Source of the DNA: Pseudomonas sp. UBA1879
Lineage (GTDB): Bacteria; Pseudomonadota; Gammaproteobacteria; Pseudomonadales; Pseudomonadaceae
Length of the DNA: 64,000 bases
Direction: 5' to 3'
NCBI RefSeq assembly: GCF_002338065.1
Contig: NZ_DDHJ01000018.1
Coordinates: forward strand, 49,647-113,646
In this document: positions 35,271 to 44,031 of the stretch, piece after piece
Position numbering within the stretch: position 1 is the first letter of the stretch
Layout: each line of letters opens with the position of its first letter
Program-made: the position numbers and the translations under genes
Notes under the pieces: model-generated
What the model saw: the letters and a program-made list of their open reading frames with translations, nothing else
Told to the model about the DNA's origin: nothing
Databases searched by the model: none

Positions 35271-36826
35271 GCGCTGTCCTCGCTGAATCCTCCCTGCCCG
35301 TACTGGAAATGAACGCCATTTCCAAGACCTTCAACGGCCTACGCGTGCTGAAAAACGTCGCGCTGAAAGTCTATGCCGGGGAAGTCCATGCGCTGATGGG
35401 CGAAAACGGCGCGGGCAAGTCAACGCTGATGAAAATTCTTTCCGGCGCGTATCAGGCCGATGCTGGAGGCGAAATACGCATTGGCGGCCAGACGCTGACG
35501 GCGTTTGATCCGTTGACCGCCAAGGCTCGGGGCATCGCGGTGATCTATCAGGAGTTGAGCCTGTGCCCGAACCTCAGCGTGGCCGAGAACATTTACCTCG
35601 GGCGTGAACTGCGGCGCGGCTGGAGCATTGATCGCAAGGCCATGGAGGCGGGGTGCGTCGAGGTGTTGACCCGGTTGGGCGCGGATTTCAAGCCATCGAC
35701 CAAGGTCAGCGTGCTGTCGATTGCCGAGCGCCAGTTGGTGGAAATCGCCCGCGCGCTGCATGCCCACGCAAAGATCCTGGTGATGGACGAGCCGACCACG
35801 CCGTTGTCGTCCCGGGAAACAGACCGGCTGTTCGCCTTGATCAAGCAGTTGCGGGATCAGGGCCTGGCGATCATCTATATCAGCCACCGCATGGCGGAAA
35901 TCTACGAGCTGTCCGATCGCGTGTCGGTGCTGCGTGACGGCGAGTACGTCGGCATGTTGCAGCGCGACGGGCTATCGGCAGACGCACTGGTGAAAATGAT
36001 GGTGGGCCGCGATCTGTCCGGGTTCTACAAAAAAGAACACGCGGCGTATGACCCTGGCGAAGTGGTGATGCGCGTGCGCGACATGGCCGACGGCAAGCGG
36101 GTCAAGCCCTGCAGCTTCGACCTGCACCGTGGCGAGGTGTTGGGGATTGCCGGTTTGGTCGGGGCAGGGCGCACGGAGCTGGCGCGGTTGATTTTCGCCG
36201 CCGATCCGCGCACCTCGGGCACCCTGGAAATCGCAGGCAAGCCGATCGCTGAATTACGCAATCCCACTGATGCCATTCGTGCTGGCGTGGTTTATCTGAC
36301 TGAAGATCGCAAGGCCCAAGGCTTGTTCCTCGACATGAGCGTGCGCGACAACATCAATGTCTGCGCTTGCGTCCCTGATGCCCACGCCGGGGGTGTGCTG
36401 GATCGTGGACGTGGCGCGCGGCGGGCGGTCGAGGCCATTCGCGCGCTGTCGATTCGCGTGGCGTCGGGCAAGGTCAACGTCGGTGCGCTGTCCGGTGGCA
36501 ATCAGCAGAAAGTGCTGCTGGCGCGTCTGCTGGAGGTCAAACCCCACGTGCTGATCCTCGATGAACCTACGCGCGGTGTCGACATCGGTTCGAAATCCGA
36601 GATCTACCGGATCATTAACGAGCTGGCCAAAGCGGGCGTAGGGATCGTGGTGATTTCCAGCGAACTGCCGGAAATCATCGGCACCTGCGACCGCGTGCTG
36701 ATCATGCGCGAAGGGCAGTTGGTGGCAGAGGTCGGCGGCGCGTCGGGGCACGAGATTTCTCAGGAACGGATCATCGATCTGGCGACCGGGGGTGAGCAGA
36801 TACCCGGTATCACAGCCACCGCGTGA
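35267..36826 (+). CDS. sugar ABC transporter ATP-binding protein (RbsA/XylG type)
   Basis: This 519-residue protein has the double ABC cassette of monosaccharide importers. The first half has Walker A GENGAGKST (45-53), YQELSL and VMDEPTTPLS; the second half has the degenerate Walker A GLVGAGRTE, signature LSGGNQQK and Walker B LILDEPTRGVD. It powers the permease encoded next. Family and context (RbsC-like permease, RbsB-like binding protein, LacI regulator, xylulokinase) indicate a pentose. Its start overlaps the leader ORF. Confidence 0.93.
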   Translation: MSAVLAESSLPVLEMNAISKTFNGLRVLKNVALKVYAGEVHALMGENGAGKSTLMKILSGAYQADAGGEIRIGGQTLTAFDPLTAKARGIAVIYQELSLCPNLSVAENIYLGRELRRGWSIDRKAMEAGCVEVLTRLGADFKPSTKVSVLSIAERQLVEIARALHAHAKILVMDEPTTPLSSRETDRLFALIKQLRDQGLAIIYISHRMAEIYELSDRVSVLRDGEYVGMLQRDGLSADALVKMMVGRDLSGFYKKEHAAYDPGEVVMRVRDMADGKRVKPCSFDLHRGEVLGIAGLVGAGRTELARLIFAADPRTSGTLEIAGKPIAELRNPTDAIRAGVVYLTEDRKAQGLFLDMSVRDNINVCACVPDAHAGGVLDRGRGARRAVEAIRALSIRVASGKVNVGALSGGNQQKVLLARLLEVKPHVLILDEPTRGVDIGSKSEIYRIINELAKAGVGIVVISSELPEIIGTCDRVLIMREGQLVAEVGGASGHEISQERIIDLATGGEQIPGITATA

Positions 36827-36828
36827 CC

Positions 36829-36920
36829 TGTAGGCGTGAGCTTGCTCGCGATGACGTTGGCTCGGGCGCATGAGATGTTTCGGATGTACCGGCCTCTTCG
36901 CGAGCAAACTCACTCCTACA
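36829..36920. repeat. REP pair within the sugar operon
   Basis: Arms 36829-36851 (TGTAGGCGTGAGCTTGCTCG...) and 36898-36920 are reverse complements with two mismatches. Its place between the ATPase and permease genes suggests an mRNA hairpin that could give unequal expression of the two. Confidence 0.8.
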
Positions 36921-36975
36921 AGGGATCTGCGCCAGCTCTAAACATTATCTACAACAATAAAAAGGAACCCAGGCC

Positions 36976-37968
36976 ATGAGTCTGCCCCTTGAAAACGCTT
37001 CCACGGTCGCCGCAATCAGCAAACGTGAGCGGGTGCGTGAGCTGATGCGCACCATCGGCATGTTGCCGGTGTTGATCCTGCTGCTGATCGGTTTCGCGTT
37101 GATGACCGACAGTTTCATGACCTGGCAGAACCTGTCAATCATCACCCAGCAGGCGTCGGTAAACGTGGTGCTCGCAGCGGGCATGACCTTCGTGATCCTG
37201 ACGGCGGGGATCGACCTCTCGGTCGGGGCCATTCTGGCGGCATCGGCGGTGGTGGCGTTGCAGACCTCGATGTCGCCGCAGTGGGGCATGCTCGGGATCT
37301 TCGCCGGTATCGGGTTCGGTCTGCTGCTGGGGCTGGTCAATGGCGGGCTGATCGCTTTCATGCGCCTGCCTCCGTTCATCGTCACCCTGGGCGCGTTGAC
37401 CGCCATGCGCGGCCTGGCGCGTTTGCTGGCGGACGACAAGACCGTGTTCAACCCCGATCTGCCCTTCGCGTTCATCGGCAACGATTCCGTGCTGGGCGTG
37501 CCCTGGCTGGTGATCATTGCCGTGGCCGTCATCGTGATTTCCTGGTTCATCCTGCGGCGTACGGTCATGGGCGTGCAGATCTATTCCGTGGGCGGCAACC
37601 CCGAAGCGGCGCGGCTGTCCGGGATCAAGGTGTGGAAGGTCTTGCTGTTCGTCTATGCCGTCTCCGGCGCGCTGGCGGGGCTCGGCGCGGTGATGAGTGC
37701 GTCGCGCCTGTTCGCGGCCAACGGCCTGCAACTGGGGCAATCGTACGAGCTGGACGCCATTGCGGCGGTGATCCTCGGTGGCACCAGTTTTACCGGCGGC
37801 GTCGGCACCATCGGCGGCACCTTGATCGGCGCGCTGATCATCGCCGTATTGACTAACGGGCTGGTGCTGCTGGGCGTCTCGGACATCTGGCAATACATCA
37901 TCAAAGGCATCGTGATCATCGGCGCGGTGGCGCTGGATCGCTACCGCCAGTCCGGTGCACGGACCTGA
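36976..37968 (+). CDS. sugar ABC transporter permease (RbsC type)
   Basis: This 330-residue permease has about nine to ten membrane helices and the RbsC/XylH signatures GIDLSVGAILA, YSVGGNPEAARLSGI and the late AAVILGGTSFTGGVGT loop that contacts the ATPase. It has no signal peptide. AAAGGA precedes ATG 36976. Its partners are the ATPase before it and the binding protein 62 bases after it. Confidence 0.93.
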   Translation: MSLPLENASTVAAISKRERVRELMRTIGMLPVLILLLIGFALMTDSFMTWQNLSIITQQASVNVVLAAGMTFVILTAGIDLSVGAILAASAVVALQTSMSPQWGMLGIFAGIGFGLLLGLVNGGLIAFMRLPPFIVTLGALTAMRGLARLLADDKTVFNPDLPFAFIGNDSVLGVPWLVIIAVAVIVISWFILRRTVMGVQIYSVGGNPEAARLSGIKVWKVLLFVYAVSGALAGLGAVMSASRLFAANGLQLGQSYELDAIAAVILGGTSFTGGVGTIGGTLIGALIIAVLTNGLVLLGVSDIWQYIIKGIVIIGAVALDRYRQSGART

Positions 37969-38029
37969 TTCACGTCTGGCTGCACGGGTTTCATCCTTTG
38001 GCTCTGACAATAACCACAAGAGAGGCATC

Positions 38030-38971
38030 ATGAACGTCAAACGCAAATTTCCGGCTGTTGTGTCCCTGTGCCTGGCGGCACTGCTGTCCCAGGGCGTCGA
38101 GGCCCGCGAGCTGAAATCCGTAGGCATCAGCCTCGGTTCGCTGGGTAACCCGTACTTCGTGACCCTGGCCGACGGCGCCAAAGCCAAGGCGCTGGAGATC
38201 AACCCCAACGCCAAGGTCACCTCGGTTTCTGCCGATTACGATCTGAGCAAGCAGTTCTCGCAAATCGACAATTTCATTGCAGCGGGCGTGGACCTGATCC
38301 TGATCAACGCCGTGGACCCGAAAGCGATCGCCTCCGCCATCAAGAAAGCCCAGGCCGCGGGCATCAAGGTCGTTGCCGTCGACGTCAGCGCCACCGGTGT
38401 AGACGCCACCGTGCAGACCGACAACGTCGAAGCAGGCAAGCTCGCCTGCCAGTTCATCGTCGACAAGCTCTCGGGCAAGGGCAACGTGATCATCGAAAAC
38501 GGCCCGCAAGTGACCGCTGTGACCGACCGCGTGACCGGGTGCAAATCGGCCTTCGCCGCGGCGCCGGACATCAAGGTGCTGTCCGACGATCAGGACGCCA
38601 AAGGCTCCCGCGACGGCGGCCTGAACGCCATGCAGGGCTACCTCACGCGCCTCCCGAAAATCGACGGCCTGTTCGCGATCAACGACCCGCAAGCCATCGG
38701 CAGCGACCTCGCGGCGCGGCAACTCAAACGCACCGGGATCATCATCACCTCGGTGGACGGCGCGCCGGACATCGAGCACGCCTTGAAGTCCGAGTCCTCG
38801 ATTCAGGCCTCGGCGAGCCAGGACCCGTGGGCCATGGCGCAGCAGGCCGTGGTCATCGGCAACGATCTGCTCAATGACAAGAAACCGGCCGAGGCCGTCA
38901 CGCAACTGACGCCGAAGCTGATCACCCGCGACAATGTCGGCACCTACACCGGCTGGTCGAGCAAGCACTGA
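38030..38971 (+). CDS. periplasmic sugar-binding protein (RbsB-like)
   Basis: This 313-residue protein has a signal peptide (about 1-24, cleaved after VEA) and the type I periplasmic binding fold (SVGISLGSLGNPYFVTLADGA, DNFIAAGVDLILINAVDP, FAINDPQAIGSDLAA). It delivers the sugar to the permease. The putative ligand pocket carries NPYF, NAVD and NDPQ, like ribose/xylose/allose proteins, so the exact sugar is open. AGAGG lies upstream of ATG 38030; the frame is open further upstream but has no signal peptide there. Confidence 0.92.
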   Translation: MNVKRKFPAVVSLCLAALLSQGVEARELKSVGISLGSLGNPYFVTLADGAKAKALEINPNAKVTSVSADYDLSKQFSQIDNFIAAGVDLILINAVDPKAIASAIKKAQAAGIKVVAVDVSATGVDATVQTDNVEAGKLACQFIVDKLSGKGNVIIENGPQVTAVTDRVTGCKSAFAAAPDIKVLSDDQDAKGSRDGGLNAMQGYLTRLPKIDGLFAINDPQAIGSDLAARQLKRTGIIITSVDGAPDIEHALKSESSIQASASQDPWAMAQQAVVIGNDLLNDKKPAEAVTQLTPKLITRDNVGTYTGWSSKH

Positions 38972-38998
38972 GTCAGCGAACAGGGAGGAGGCCCGGCA

Positions 38999-39997
38999 GT
39001 GGTCAAAATGGAAGACGTGGCGCGACGGGCGCGGGTGTCGACCTCGACGGTGTCCCACGTGCTGAACGGCACGCGCAAGGTCAGCCCGGAAACGGTGGAT
39101 GCGGTGCAGCAGGCGGTGCGGGAGTTGGGCTACATCCCCAACACCCTCGCGCGCTCGCTGGCCCGCTCGCGCACCAATACCATCGGCGTGGCCATCTCGG
39201 CGCTGTCCAACCACTACTTCAGCGAGACTGTTCACGCCATCGAAACCGAATGCGCGCGTCACGGCATCATGATGCTGTTCGTCGACACCCACGACGATCC
39301 CGCGCAGGAATTGCACGTGGTCAAGGCGCTGCACCATCGTCGTGTCGACGGGATTCTTCTGGCACCGTCCAGCGATCCCGAACAGGCGGCACTGGCCTAT
39401 CTGCAGGCGAACGCCATCCCTACAGTGCTGGTGGACCGACTGGCCGCGGACGGCTTCGATCAGGTCGGGGTCGAAAATCGTGAGTCGACCCGCGAACTGG
39501 TGGCCCACCTGATCGGCCATGGCCACAGCCGTATCGCGATGATCGCTGGCCATCGCGGCTTGAGCACCACCGAAGAGCGCATCGACGGGTATCGCTTGGC
39601 GCTGGAAAATGCCGGTCTTGCGTTTGACGAGACGCTGCTGGTGAACGGCGAATCCAACAGCGAGTCGGCGCGCAAGGCGGCTGCGGCGCTGCTCACGCTG
39701 CCAACGCCGCCGACCGCCATCATGGCCGCCAATAACCTGATGACGATTGGCGCGATGCATGCGCTGCGGGACGCAAAAATTGCCGTGCCGGAGCAGATGG
39801 CGCTGGTGGGGTTCGACGATTTCGACTGGGCCGATTTCTTCCTCCCGCGTTTGAGCGTCGTCGCCCAGCCGGTGCAGGCGTTGGGTGAGCGCGCTGTGCA
39901 GCTGTTGTTGCAGCGCATCGACCACCCGGAGGGCAGGCGGGGCTCGGAGCGTCTGGCGGCGACCTTGCGTATCCGAAACTCATGTGGATGCCCTTGA
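38999..39997 (+). CDS. LacI-family transcriptional regulator
   Basis: This 332-residue repressor begins with a LacI headpiece (MEDVARRARVSTSTVSHVLNGTRKVSPETV, hinge NTLARSLARSRTN) and has a periplasmic-binding-protein-like effector domain. It begins with GTG 38999 (GGAGGAG nine bases upstream); ATG 39008 is an alternative. Being inside the transport-kinase operon, it is the likely regulator of the palindromes at 35076-35100. Confidence 0.9.
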   Translation: MVKMEDVARRARVSTSTVSHVLNGTRKVSPETVDAVQQAVRELGYIPNTLARSLARSRTNTIGVAISALSNHYFSETVHAIETECARHGIMMLFVDTHDDPAQELHVVKALHHRRVDGILLAPSSDPEQAALAYLQANAIPTVLVDRLAADGFDQVGVENRESTRELVAHLIGHGHSRIAMIAGHRGLSTTEERIDGYRLALENAGLAFDETLLVNGESNSESARKAAAALLTLPTPPTAIMAANNLMTIGAMHALRDAKIAVPEQMALVGFDDFDWADFFLPRLSVVAQPVQALGERAVQLLLQRIDHPEGRRGSERLAATLRIRNSCGCP

Positions 39998-40027
39998 GCG
40001 TCTTTCGCTGACAGGAACTGAACAACG

Positions 40028-41512
40028 ATGAGCCATGCTGTCTCGCTGGGTATCGACCTCGGCACCTCGGAGCTCAAGGCCGTGCTAATGAGCGCCGAGG
40101 GAGAGGTGTGTGGGCAAGCGGGGGCGCGACTCAGTGTGTCCCGCCGACAATCGGGCTGGTCGGAACAGGACCCCGCCGAGTGGTGGCACGCCTGTGTTGC
40201 CGTCCTTGAGCAGTTGCGCGCTGATCAGCCTGAGGCCTGGCGTCGTATCGCGTGCATTGGGCTGTCGGGACAGATGCATGGCGCGGTGTTGCTTGATGAA
40301 GCCGACGAGGTGCTGTATCCGGCGATACTCTGGGACGACTCGCGGGCGGTGACCCAGGCCGAGCAACTGAACCGGGATTTTCCGAACTACCCTGGCGTGA
40401 CTGGCAGTCTGGCCATGGCCGGGCTGACCGCGCCGAAGTTGCTGTGGCTGAAACAGCACGAGCCCGAGCTGTTTGCCCGCATTGACTGCGTGCTATCGCC
40501 CAAGGATTACCTGCGCCTGTTGCTGACGGGCGAGCGTGTGAGCGACATGTCCGATGCTGCGGGGACGTTGTGGCTGAATGTCGAGCGGCGCGAGTGGTAC
40601 GCGCCGATGTTGCACGCCACCGGTTTGACCCTGGCGCAGATGCCGAGACTGCTGGAAGCCGATCAACGCTCGGGTGGGCTCAGGGCGAAATCTGCGCAAG
40701 GGCTCGGGCTTCCTGTCGAGCTGCCGGTGGCCGCCGGTGGCGGCGACAATCCGGTGTCGGCGGTAGGCATCGGCGCCATCAACGCGGGGGATGCCTTCGT
40801 CACCCTCGGCACCAGCGCCGCCATCGTCGCGATCACCGATCACGCCGCCGGCCATCCACCGAGCGCGGTGCACAGTTTCTGCCACGCATTGCCCAACCGC
40901 TGGTACACCATGGGCGCGATGCTGGCCGGCGCCAGCTGCCTGCGTTGGATCAGCCGATTGTTGGGCCAGCCGGACGAGCAGACGCTGTTGACGAGGGTGG
41001 AAGCGACCCTGCCTGTCGACCAGCCGGTCGCCGACAACGCACCGCTGTTTTTGCCTTATCTGGCAGGTGAACGCACGCCCCACAACGATCCTTTGCTACG
41101 CGGCGGCTTCATGAGCCTGGGCCACGACAGCACTCCCGAGATGCTCGGTTACGCGGTGTTGGAAGGCGTCGGGTTCGGGTTGCTGGACGCGATGAACGCA
41201 ACGTTATCGGCGGGGGCCTCGGTCAACGCCTGTGCGCTGGTGGGCGGCGGCGCGCGAAGTCACTATTGGGCGCAGCTGCTGGCGAACATCCTCGACCGCG
41301 AGGTGTACACCTTGCACGGCAGCGAATTGAGCGCCTGCATTGGCGCGGCGAAGCTGGGCTTCATGGCGATCGGGCAGGGCGCCAAGGTGCTGCAACGGGG
41401 CATGCCGATCAAGGCCAGGTATCGACCCATGGCCGATGTGCAGCCAGTGTTGCGAGCGCGGTATCAGCAGTTTCAAGGGTTACTGCCTGCGGCGCGAGGC
41501 TTGCATCGGTAG
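40028..41512 (+). CDS. xylB: FGGY-family carbohydrate kinase, xylulokinase-like
   Basis: This 494-residue kinase has the FGGY pattern: LGIDLGTSELKAVLM (phosphate loop), GLSGQMHGAVLLD, typical of xylulokinases, LSPKDYLRLLLTGE, and GGGARSHYWAQLLANIL near the ADP site. It should phosphorylate a ketopentose such as xylulose. No isomerase or polyol dehydrogenase is in the operon, so how the imported sugar becomes a ketose is not shown here. It is the last gene of the transport operon, 30 bases after the LacI gene. Confidence 0.87.
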   Translation: MSHAVSLGIDLGTSELKAVLMSAEGEVCGQAGARLSVSRRQSGWSEQDPAEWWHACVAVLEQLRADQPEAWRRIACIGLSGQMHGAVLLDEADEVLYPAILWDDSRAVTQAEQLNRDFPNYPGVTGSLAMAGLTAPKLLWLKQHEPELFARIDCVLSPKDYLRLLLTGERVSDMSDAAGTLWLNVERREWYAPMLHATGLTLAQMPRLLEADQRSGGLRAKSAQGLGLPVELPVAAGGGDNPVSAVGIGAINAGDAFVTLGTSAAIVAITDHAAGHPPSAVHSFCHALPNRWYTMGAMLAGASCLRWISRLLGQPDEQTLLTRVEATLPVDQPVADNAPLFLPYLAGERTPHNDPLLRGGFMSLGHDSTPEMLGYAVLEGVGFGLLDAMNATLSAGASVNACALVGGGARSHYWAQLLANILDREVYTLHGSELSACIGAAKLGFMAIGQGAKVLQRGMPIKARYRPMADVQPVLRARYQQFQGLLPAARGLHR

Positions 41513-41536
41513 CAACGCCTCTCTGCGCTGCGGTCC

Positions 41537-41834
41537 TCACGTCGGGCCCAACGCTGTCATGGCTTCGTCGATGAAATGCCTGATTTTGGCCGAAGGCCGA
41601 CGGTCGGCCGGGTAGATCAGGTTGACCGCGTAGGTGGGGCCCTCGAAGTCTTCGAAAAGCGCCACCAGTTCACCTCGTTGCACGTAGGGCTTGAGTACGT
41701 CTTCGACGCAGAGGGTGATGCCGAAGTCCGCCAGTGCGGCGTTGACCTTGGCCAGGGTGTTGCTGACGTTCAGCCGACTCGAAACGGGGATTGCGAAGGT
41801 TTGCGTGCCTTGGTTGCGGCCAACACCTGGAGGA
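41537..41834 (-). pseudogene. C-terminal fragment of a LysR-family regulator
   Basis: Read on the minus strand, about 100 codons encode the end of a LysR effector domain (QTFAIPVSSRLNVSNTLAKV, ADFGITLCVED, then VNLIYPADRRPSAKIRHFID and a normal C-terminal stop). Similarity ceases near 41834, and no helix-turn-helix is found in the next 200 bases, so this is a truncated relic. Confidence 0.75.
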
Positions 41835-42066
41835 GGGGGGGATCTTCGATTACTGGGGTGTGCCGGCGGGTCTGGCGTCAGCGGTGTTCGCTGACGTCCA
41901 GGGGTTGGTGGACGGACACGCTGCCTGACTGACTCGGGCGCGGTGGATCGCTACCGACTTCATCATCGGCCGCATAGGCGTTCATCGACCCAATGAGCGA
42001 GGTGTATCAGACGCCATCAGGCCACCGTCGGGTCGTCGTTGACGACCGACCCGAGCGTGATCCACC
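41835..42066. other. gene-free interval with a strong hairpin
   Basis: CTGGCGTCAGCG (41872-41883) pairs with CGCTGACGTCCAG (41889-41901) around a GTGTT loop, and GGTCGTC/GACGACC occurs near 42030-42050. No coding remnant beyond the LysR fragment is recognised. Confidence 0.45.
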
Positions 42067-42330
42067 TCAATGCACCGCCCATGACCTTGGGGCTGGGGTG
42101 TGGCTGAATTTGGAGATCCCCTTGACCCAGAAACGTCGGTGCGGCGTCTGGTCTGGCGGCAGCAGTGGTTGGCTGGACCATTGATGGTGGCGCCTGGATT
42201 CTTCGCGGTACGCCTTCCATTCCATCGCTTCTGCCGTGTCCTTGGCGGCGCGTTCGTCATCGAACCAGCCAAGAACGGAAACTTCGCCCTGGTCGCGGCC
42301 GTGTTCTACCAGCAGATAAATGTCGTACAT
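42067..42330 (-). CDS. 87-residue hypothetical protein
   Basis: The frame starts MYDIYLLVEHGRDQGEVSVLG with AAGG about seven bases upstream. The charged middle (DDERAAKDTAEAMEWKAYRE) and basic, proline-rich end show no membrane helix or signal peptide. I do not recognise a family, and the tail could have been lengthened by decay at the 3' end. The setting, beside a pseudogene and non-coding sequence, calls for caution. Confidence 0.5.
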   Translation of the reverse strand: MYDIYLLVEHGRDQGEVSVLGWFDDERAAKDTAEAMEWKAYREESRRHHQWSSQPLLPPDQTPHRRFWVKGISKFSHTPAPRSWAVH

Positions 42331-42644
42331 GCCTGTGCCTTTCGTTCATCAAATCCCGCCCGATCTTCGGGCGCTACGAATGGCGTATCGGCAGTTCGCG
42401 CAAAAAATTGAGGGCGGCAGCGCCTCGCATAGACCGCTGTCACGCTATGCCATAGCTGCCAGCGGCTACGCTGCCCCTCCGCTCGAAGGATTGAAATGGG
42501 GTAGTCCACGATCAGGCGAACCTCGTTCTGATCGCCCTCCGCCTGATCGGCATTGCCCGGATGCCCGGCCTGTCGGATGCGAAATGACAGGTCTTTCGCC
42601 GGTCCCTGCTGGACCGCGTATTTGGCCATGGGGCCCAGGCAAAT
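42331..42644. other. interval without a recognisable gene
   Basis: About 300 bases separate the 87-residue gene from the monooxygenase-like gene. Open frames on both strands lack ribosome binding sites and protein-like composition. I see no REP element or hairpin of note. Confidence 0.5.
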
Positions 42645-42959
42645 TCAGCGGCCTGCCGGGAAGTTACAGTGTTCTGCGTCGCTGTCGAACGACACCTGGC
42701 GCACGAAGTGGTTGCTCAACAGCCCATTCAGACCTTCATTGCTCGGCTTGGCGAAATGAGCGGCCATGATTTCGCAGGAAGGCCAGCGTACGTCAATGAC
42801 CCACACATCGTTGTCATGGGCATCGCGACTGAGGGTGCTGCTCAAGCAGCCGGACACAGCGGGCAGGTGCTCGACGACACCGGCAAGGTAAACGCCCAGC
42901 TCTTCAAAGCGGCCGTGGGCGGCGTGAATCCGAACGGTGTTGCGGGTTTCGAGGGTCAT
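42645..42959 (-). CDS. ABM-superfamily (putative quinol monooxygenase-like) protein
   Basis: The 104-residue product fits the small ferredoxin-like ABM fold: RIHAAHGRFEELGVYLAGVV, VSGCLSSTLSRDAHDNDVWVI and HFAKPSNEGLNGLL. ABM proteins act as cofactor-independent monooxygenases or heme-degrading enzymes, usually as dimers. I use ATG 42959 with GGAG ten bases upstream. The gene is isolated in a decayed region. The exact substrate is unknown. Confidence 0.7.
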   Translation of the reverse strand: MTLETRNTVRIHAAHGRFEELGVYLAGVVEHLPAVSGCLSSTLSRDAHDNDVWVIDVRWPSCEIMAAHFAKPSNEGLNGLLSNHFVRQVSFDSDAEHCNFPAGR

Positions 42960-43129
42960 GCGAATGTCTCCGTCGCAAACGATAGCGTCTTTCAACGGAG
43001 CCATATTAGTGGGGGACGGCACAAATGCCAGTGGCCAATCGAAGGATTGAACGAGGGGCCAATGTCGAGCACAGAAAAGGAGTTATGGAGCTAGTGGAAG
43101 ATAGGCGTTAGGGAGTTAGTGGAGGGGCT

Positions 43130-43154
43130 GAGGGAGCGAAGGGCTCGCTCCCTC
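43130..43154. terminator. hairpin in the gap before the Gly-rich gene
   Basis: GAGGGAGCGA (43130-43139) and TCGCTCCCTC (43145-43154) form a perfect 10-bp stem with a 5-base loop followed by TTTAC. It lies downstream of the minus-strand Gly-rich gene and could help end its transcript, although the T tract is on the other strand. Confidence 0.45.
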
Positions 43155-43250
43155 TTTACAGCGATTCGAGACGGCTAACTAGAGCATCTAAACACCGCGC
43201 ACAGCATGGGGGTTACAGCTTCCCATTCAACACTGGCGGCACGAAGCTCT

Positions 43251-43571
43251 TTATTTGCTGCCGCTGGAACCACCTGCGCCACCCGCACTGCCGGCGCCGC
43301 CACCACTGCCGCCCATCCCGTTGCCATTGGACATGCCGCCGCCTTGGCCGCCTGCGCCGTTGCCGTCAGAGCTGCCCATGCCTTTGGTGCCTGGGGTGGA
43401 GCTGTTACCGGTTTTCGGCGTGCCGTCGGTGTTCGGGCCCGTGCTGCTGTCCCGTGGACCTGTGGTGGTATTGACCGGGTCGGTTGGGCCGGTGGAGCCC
43501 GCGAAAGCGGAACCGGTAGCGACCGCCATCAGGCTGGCAAGGGTCAAGGCCGTCAGTGTTTTCATGTTCAT
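43251..43571 (-). CDS. small secreted Gly/Ser/Thr-rich protein
   Basis: This 106-residue protein has a clear signal peptide (MNMKTLTALTL..., cleavage after AFA). The mature part is low-complexity: first Thr/Pro/Ser-rich (STGPTDPVNTTTGPRDSSTG), then Gly/Ser/Asn-rich to the end (GNGAGGQGGGMSNGNGMGG). No domain is recognised. It should be periplasmic or extracellular. AAGGGA lies eight bases before ATG 43571. It is divergent from pstS, about 460 bases away. Confidence 0.7.
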   Translation of the reverse strand: MNMKTLTALTLASLMAVATGSAFAGSTGPTDPVNTTTGPRDSSTGPNTDGTPKTGNSSTPGTKGMGSSDGNGAGGQGGGMSNGNGMGGSGGGAGSAGGAGGSSGSK

Positions 43572-43930
43572 GATGTGAATCCCTTTCGGTTGTGGATACA
43601 CATTGGTCTGGTCGTCTTTCAAAGACGTGCCCTGACGCCGACGAACGGTCATGAACGCCATTTGGAAAAACTTCGAAACACCTTGCTCATTTGCCTGCCA
43701 CCTCTGATTGACCTCACGCAGGACCAACCCCCAAGACACGGGGCACTCTGACTCCGTTTTGTCACATACACCCCGAAATGACAGGGATTTTGTCACCGAT
43801 TTTGCCGCGGTGTGGCCCATTGATACTAATTTGTCACCTGTTCAACGACTGCGTTCAGACCCAATGAATACAGGGGTGAGCGGCGACAGGTCGTACGAAA
43901 TCTCCTACAGGAAGGGCGCGAAATCGGTCC

Positions 43931-43959
43931 CTGTCTAAAGACTGTCATCAAACAGAAAT
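43931..43959 (+). promoter_or_regulatory. Pho box of the pst operon
   Basis: Three seven-base half-sites with an exact 11-base period are visible: CTGTCTA (43931), CTGTCAT (43942) and the weaker CAGAAAT (43953), each separated by four bases. This is the PhoB-binding direct-repeat pattern. A TTTTAAAT about ten bases downstream suits the -10. The remaining 43572-43930 interval holds no gene that I can support. Confidence 0.75.
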
Positions 43960-44031
43960 GTTTCGGGTTTTAAATCTGCATCGGGTCTCGACTGCGACCC
44001 CACATACACATTCTCTTGTTGAGGTATTGCC

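Noticed and set aside
37991..39925. 644-codon minus-strand frame opposite the sugar-binding protein and LacI genes
   Set aside because: Opposite two well-supported genes, spans their intergenic region, and has no recognisable domain.
42306..42629. 107-residue minus-strand frame
   Set aside because: No ribosome binding site, overlaps the better-supported 87-residue gene, and its composition is not protein-like.
43755..43860. Additional Pho boxes around the TTGTCACC motifs
   Set aside because: Several TGTCAC words occur, but none pair at 11-base spacing; the convincing site is at 43931.
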